Shown here: positions 59,565-64,000 of the stretch, in pieces
Position numbering within the stretch: the stretch's first letter is position 1
Layout of the letters: every line of letters begins with the position of its first letter
Assembly: GCF_014805685.1 (NCBI RefSeq)
Contig: NC_060886.1
Coordinates: 19,636,608-19,700,607, forward strand
Direction: 5' to 3'
Source of the DNA: Silurus meridionalis
Lineage: Eukaryota; Chordata; Actinopteri; Siluriformes; Siluridae
DNA length: 64,000 nucleotides
Program-made: the position numbers and the translations under genes
The notes under the pieces: generated by a model
Seen by the model: only the letters and a program-made list of their open reading frames with translations
Told to the model about the DNA's origin: nothing
Database searches by the model: none

Positions 59565-60400
59565 GCCATGTCCTATTCATCATGTTCATGTTTTTGACTG
59601 TTCATGTTTTTGTGTATCTAGAGCATTTAACATTTGGTGCTTTGAGTACAATTTTCTCATACTGACAACTGGATGTTCAACATGGCACCTCATGGCAAAG
59701 AACTCTGAGGATTTCAGAATTAGAATTGTTTCTCTCCACAAAGATGGCCGAGGCTATAAGAAGATCGGTAACACCCTGAAACTGACAGTTACAGTACAGT
59801 GGCCAGGGTCATGCAGAGGTTTTCCAAGACGGGTTCCACTTGGAACAGACCTTGGGAAGAGTCAATCAAAAAAATTGAGTCCGTGTGCTGTGCGTCGTGT
59901 GCAAAATCAAAAAACAGACCAGAGTGTTGCCTGCTTTGCTTTAGAGGTTGCAGAAGCGGACGGTCTGCTTGTCAGTGCTCAGGCCATACACTGCAAAATG
60001 TCAGTTTGCATGACCGTCGCCCCAGAAGGAAGCCTCTTCTAAAGCTGACTCACTAGAAAGCATGCACCAGTTTGCTGAAGACAACCTGTCTAAGAGCATG
60101 AATTACTGAAACCATGTCTTGCATGAGCTGCCGTTCATTGAGGGGGAAACATGGATTCCAACATGAACTGTGACACATTGAAGCAGAACATAATGCCCTC
60201 CCTTCAGAAATTGGGCCTAAAGGCATTTTTACAACATGCTTATGATCCCAAACACACTGCCAATATAAACACTGCCTTGCTGAGGAAGGTAAAGGGGATT
60301 GAGTGGCCAAGTATGTCTCCATACCCAAACCCTATTGAGCACCTGTGGGGGCTTCTCAAGCAGAAGGTGGAGAAGCACCATGACTTTCAGCAAGTTTCTT
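59565..60400 (+). mobile_element. Tc1-like remnant, plus strand (family C)
   Basis: It shares TTTGGTGCTTTGAGTACAAT, CTCATACTGACAACTGGATG-like and GTTCAACATGGCACCTCATG with the reverse complement of 28720-28785, so it is the same family as 27970-29089. The upstream flank TGTCCTATTCATCATGTTCA also matches that element's subterminal region. Both terminal inverted repeats are missing: the left is cut inside the 5' flank and the right inside the transposase C-terminal region, where a different Tc1 begins. Confidence 0.85.
59682..60390 (+). pseudogene. Tc1-like transposase (family C), broken
   Basis: It starts ATG GCA CCT CAT GGC AAA GAA CTC then TGA: a frameshift right after MAPHGKEL. The helix-turn-helix half continues in another frame at 59692-59790 (SEDFRIRIVSLHKDGRGYKKIGNTLKL). 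A large part of the centre, including the first catalytic Asp region, is missing or scrambled. The frame from 60151 contains MDSNMNCDTLKQNIMPSLQ, then FLQHAYDPKHTANI, where the second catalytic Asp (normally HDNDPKH) is Ala. SPYPNPIEHLWGLLKQKVEK still has the Glu. Spacing between Ala and Glu is two residues short of DD34E. Inactive on several counts. Confidence 0.87.
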
Positions 60401-60945
60401 CACACATGACCATTGGTTTCTTGGTCACCTCTCTTACTGTAGCTAGTTTTAAGAAGGGTTCTGGTTGTTCCATACTTCTTCCATTTCAAAAATTGTGTGC
60501 TGTGCTGGTCTGGGGAATTTCTGCACCATTGAAGATTCTTGTGTCCCTACATAGTCTCATATCAGTTTGCAGGCTGTTCTTTTGATCTCTTTTTGCTCTG
60601 ATATGCATTTGTATTTTTAGTTTTTGACCTTGCATAGGTAGATCTGACTTTCCACATTGTCTGATCAGTTTGCCACATGTAAACGCCTGTCAGTGTAGCA
60701 ACATCTCAATGATGAGTCAGATAGGTGAGACGCACCTGAGCTAATTTTAAGTGTCATAGCAAGGGGTGTGAGTGCTCACAGCAATGTAATATTGCAGGTT
60801 TTTCTTTTGAATAAATTTGCTAAGCTATCACTTATGTTATTATGGCGTAATGAGGAAATTTTTAGTTTGACATAAATCTACTATCATTTTAGCAGAATAC
60901 AATGTGAATAATTCAGGGATCTGAATACCTTCTGTTATTCCCACA
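60401..60945 (-). mobile_element. Tc1-like remnant, minus strand (family H)
   Basis: Family markers on the plus strand, antisense of the transposase: TGACCATTGGTTTCTTGGTC, AAGAAGGGTTCTGGTTGTTCC, ACTTCTTCCATTTCAAAA, GATCTCTTTTTGCTCTGATA. The flank then reads GCACCTGAGCTAATTTTAAG, TGTCATAGCAAGGGGTGTGA and, near the end, GGATCTGAATACCTTCTG. These match, from memory, the right half of a fish Tc1 lineage whose ends read ...GGGTCTGAATACTTT. The other half is absent and it abuts the family C remnant. Confidence 0.78.
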
Positions 60946-61832
60946 TCACATCAAAATTGAGGAATCGACATGTTTTATGTAAAATGATGATTAGAAATGA
61001 AAATCACCTCCCTAACTATCACCATATGGAATACTGCAACATTAATGCAAATTTTCTGAACTTGTTTTCTTTCACCAGTCTGATGTAATTTTTCAAACAG
61101 TTTTGTTCAGCTTAATGTATACCAACATCATCTAATTGTTTGATAGATTTCCTGTCCCTTGCTTGCTGCGACAGCAGAAATTCCAACTTTAATCAGTCCT
61201 TCGCCATTAGAGATATACACTGCCTGCTAGACTTTAGGAAACTTTAGAAGTTATCAGTGCTTTTTAATACTTTTGCGACTAATTTGCTAAGATCATAGCA
61301 CAATATGTTTAGAAATACTTATAATGCATTTTAGTCTGAAGGCAGCATATTTTGGGCAGAATTTTGAGATAAGGACTTACTGTACCAAGTGGAAGGCAGC
61401 CACCCACTACAGTAACTTTCAACAATGTGGCAGCTTGTCACAGGTTAATGGGGTAGTGTATTTACATAAGTAAATGATTTGAAGATGGTTGACATTTTAT
61501 TCCCTCTTTTCGTTGACGGGTATGAGTCATTTGTGCTTGTGAATTGGCAAAAGCTATTCAGTAGGTAAGAAAAGAAAAAACTTACTTTCTATTGTAACTT
61601 CACAGTTTATGTAACAAGTTTATGTAGCCAGCTTAAAACTTAATTTCGACTATATGATAACGAGATTTTGACACATGATGCACTTTTTGACTATTTTTAA
61701 CACCAGGTTCTGTTGTAGAGCTTTCATTACAATCTAGAGTCAAACAAACAAATCATTAAGAGGATTAGGTCTTTTTAGTCATTCTGTGCCCTTTGTAAAC
61801 TCATATATTACATCATTGCGTTATAATGACAG
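60946..61832. other. Non-coding stretch
   Basis: No gene or mobile element recognised. Confidence 0.45.
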
Positions 61833-62262
61833 AAGTGGAACTCCTTTACATTTTTTACTAATCAACCTCAACATCTGCCATATTGTGCATTCTGAGATAC
61901 TTTTCTGCTCACCACATTTGCAAAGTGCTTATTTGATTTAGGTTGTCATTTCCTGTCAGTTCAAACTAGTCTGGCCATTCTCTTCACAAAGCATTTCCAG
62001 CTTCAGCAATACTGCATACTGGGTGTTTTTTTTTTTTTTGTATTTCAAGCCATCCCCTTTAAACATGAGGAATTGTTATGCATGAAAATCCCAGGAGATC
62101 AGCAGTTTCTGAAATACTCCAATAAACCAGCCCATCTGGCACCAACAACCCTGTCAAAGTCACTCACATCACATTTTCTCCCTCTATTCCTCTGTTTGAT
62201 GTTAACATTACCTGAACCTCTTGACCAGCATCAGCATATTATGCATTGTGCTGCTGCCACAT
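61833..62262 (-). mobile_element. Tc1-like remnant, minus strand (family A, second copy)
   Basis: TGAAAATCCCAGGAGATCAG, CAGTTTCTGAAATACTCC, ACCAGCCCATCTGGCACCAA and CATTGTGCTGCTGCCACATA match the helix-turn-helix side of the element at 17282-18322. ATTGTGCATTCTGAGATAC and AGTCTGGCCATTCTCTTCAC extend the match leftwards. The catalytic half and both termini are missing. Confidence 0.78.
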
Positions 62263-64000
62263 AAATGTGGCAAAAAAAAAAGATTATTATTTTTTTATTA
62301 TTATTAAAATGGCCAGTGAGGGTGTATCATGTTTCCTGCATATTTCCTGGCTCCATCACTCATTTGTTTCTGTTGAATAGGGTTACCAGCAGCTGCTTTG
62401 TAAGAAACAACAGAAACACATTGTTTATGCAAAGAATGATCTATGTAAATGACTGGTTTGCACTGATTCTCGAATGCTATTACTGTATAGTTAAAAACAG
62501 TTTTGTATTTAACACTCTTGTAATGTATTTTTTTATAATCTAGTTTAAATAATCTTAACTAGCAATAGTCAGGCATTTGTATTTATTGTGGTTAAAATAT
62601 GTATACACACACACAGTCATCTTGAAAAATATAGTGTGGCTTGTAAAATATATGCTTGTTTACAATAATAGATGTTTGCAAAATTAGAACAGTTAATCAT
62701 AGGTAAATGTTATTGATTGTGTTTTAAATGCCAGGCATTATTGCTGTGATCTTTGACATTCTAAGATGGATTTGCCATATAGCATTTCATGGCAGATTTG
62801 TGATATGGAATATTGGAGCATGATTTATAGTCCAAAGGAGCTCATGCATTTATTAAATAAAGGTCATTCAAGTGTTACTCTGTATTTTAGTCAAGCTATT
62901 AGAGTATCTGTAATTTATAATGCTGGTTCCTGAGAAAAGGCTCAGACCTAATGGTAATGCAAAACTTGTTGCATAGTATGGATATTTTACACGTTTGAGG
63001 AATGTCAGAGATGGCAAAAGTACACACATCCTTAATATATAATACAAAATCATTTCTAATTTTGTTACCTGATGAATGTATACAGACTGAAGAACCACCA
63101 TTTAGAACACAACCAGAGAAAAGCTGATAATCATGACTCTGTTCTCAATCATGTTTACATCGCTGGATGCGTCATCTACGTTCCACTCCATACTACTTGT
63201 TGCCTTCTGCTTTGCTCGTTAGCTTTGAAAATTAGCCTACGTCTGTGGTGATAATAAACCGGGTGTAGGTTGAAAAGGCTGCACAATGACCAGAAATGAC
63301 TGAGAAGGAAAAATATTTATCGTGTCACCAAATAGATTAAAACTAATGAGTCTTGTTTGAAAATGAAGAAAGAAAGTATCGATATTTGTGTAAAAATGTA
63401 ATAAGTGCAACTAAAAAGTTCTCCAATAAATAGTACAGTACTGATAGCAGAAAAATCGACTTAAGTACAATACCTGTTTCTCAGTGTGAAAGGGCGACTC
63501 ATGAAAAGCAAAACAGCATGGCAGTCTAAACAACTGTATGGTGCAGTGGTTTAGACTGACAAAAAACAGACACAGACCGAAAAAATGGACACTTTGTGTG
63601 CAATACATGAAAATAAAAAAAAGATTTCTATATGTTGTATTGTAATAGGTCCTATTCCAGCTTTTACTGAAGTGACTGTGCAGATAGCTCCCTTGTGCTG
63701 TTTGCTTTGTTCAGAATGTACACTAGGAACTTCTTTTCCTGCTTTCTGTCATGCCCGGCTTTCTGCCCGCTTCAGATCATTACTGCTGGCAGCAACAATA
63801 CATCTCCCACATGCTGTGTCCCTGCAGGAAGGGGCCGAGGTAGCCGCAAAAGAAAAAAAAAAAGTAAAAAAACCTCCTGTGTCATCAGGAATTTTACTGG
63901 GCACAGATCGACTTTATGACTTTGAGATGAACTGCAGTTTCCTCCTGGTTCACACAGCTAAGCATGTACTGGCAAGCTGAAGCCTAACACTAGAAGCCTA
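62263..64000. other. Non-coding stretch
   Basis: No gene is supported. The frame at 63585-63980 (131 codons) is the longest here but reads through an A tract as poly-Lys and overlaps a second plus-strand frame of similar length. A 3' splice-like GTCCCTGCAG near 63828 leads into GAAGGGGCCGAGG but has no convincing donor. Confidence 0.45.

Noticed and set aside
63585..63980. 131-codon frame near the right edge, with GRGRGSRKRKKK-like reading in the other frame
   Set aside because: Poly-Lys comes from an A tract; two overlapping frames compete; an acceptor-like CAG is present but no good donor follows.
1..64000. CRISPR array, phage, plasmid or bacterial operon features
   Set aside because: Direct repeats are microsatellites or transposon ends; no bacterial gene organisation or ribosome binding sites; the repeat content is vertebrate.
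1..64000. Endogenous retrovirus or other viral insertion
   Set aside because: No long terminal repeats, polypurine tract, or gag/pol/env-like frames were seen; the only reverse-transcriptase-related fragment is the RTE LINE tail.

Overview
This window looks like teleost fish nuclear DNA, and I see no confident complete protein-coding gene in it. It is AT-rich and dense in simple repeats. It carries a fish-type set of DNA transposons: at least eight distinguishable Tc1/mariner lineages, several non-autonomous hAT elements, a tRNA-Glu-derived SINE and an RTE-type LINE tail. The mix of families fits an otophysan fish, perhaps a catfish, but I infer that only from which repeats I recognise. No long open reading frame has a cellular protein signature. 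The window is most simply read as an intergenic stretch or the inside of a very long intron. Two short splice-flanked segments (19921-19970 and 42154-42215, + strand) are the only candidates for host exons, and neither could be assigned to a gene.

Layout. 1-5084 holds one worn Tc1 copy (2354-2825) in otherwise plain AT-rich DNA. 5085-7401 is an old fold-back hAT-like element whose right arm was split by a younger 805-bp hAT element (6362-7166) with a perfect 8-bp target duplication; the younger one keeps only a BED zinc-finger exon. 8907-9114 is a tRNA-Glu-derived SINE on the minus strand. 11549-11658 is a lone Tc1 end. 14195-14800 is a degraded fish interspersed repeat. 17282-18322, 22025-23165, 27970-29089 and 29700-30640 are four different minus-strand Tc1-like remnants. 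A diverged 265-310 bp direct repeat pair lies at 31010-31275 and 32952-33262. A 52-nt, near-perfect hairpin lies at 35101-35152. A decayed Tc1 end with a nested hAT MITE is at 39640-40260.

The richest block is 45837-50634, a pile of mobile elements. It starts with a nearly full-length 1.6-kb Tc1 with long inverted repeats. Next comes a second Tc1 family that was hit by a 5'-truncated RTE LINE (17-18 bp target duplication) and that carries an internal micro-inversion. It ends with a third Tc1, truncated where it meets an unrelated DNA-transposon fragment. Further on are two MITEs 26 bp apart (52291-52602 and 52629-52991), a Tc1 split by a hAT MITE with an exact 8-bp duplication (56840-57605), two unrelated Tc1 halves joined tail to tail (59565-60945), and a second copy (61833-62262) of the family seen at 17.3 kb.

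How the parts relate. None of the transposase genes is intact: stops, frameshifts, lost catalytic residues or large deletions break every one. The 3' tails of the RTE LINE (48.1 kb) and the tRNA-Glu SINE (8.9 kb) are clearly related, as expected if the SINE uses the RTE machinery. I found no new defence, toxin, viral or enzymatic system. The items of most interest are the dated insertion nests, the SINE/LINE tail match, the micro-inversion, the unexplained duplicated non-coding segment, the hairpin and the two exon candidates. Family names and consensus comparisons rest on recall, not on a database search.
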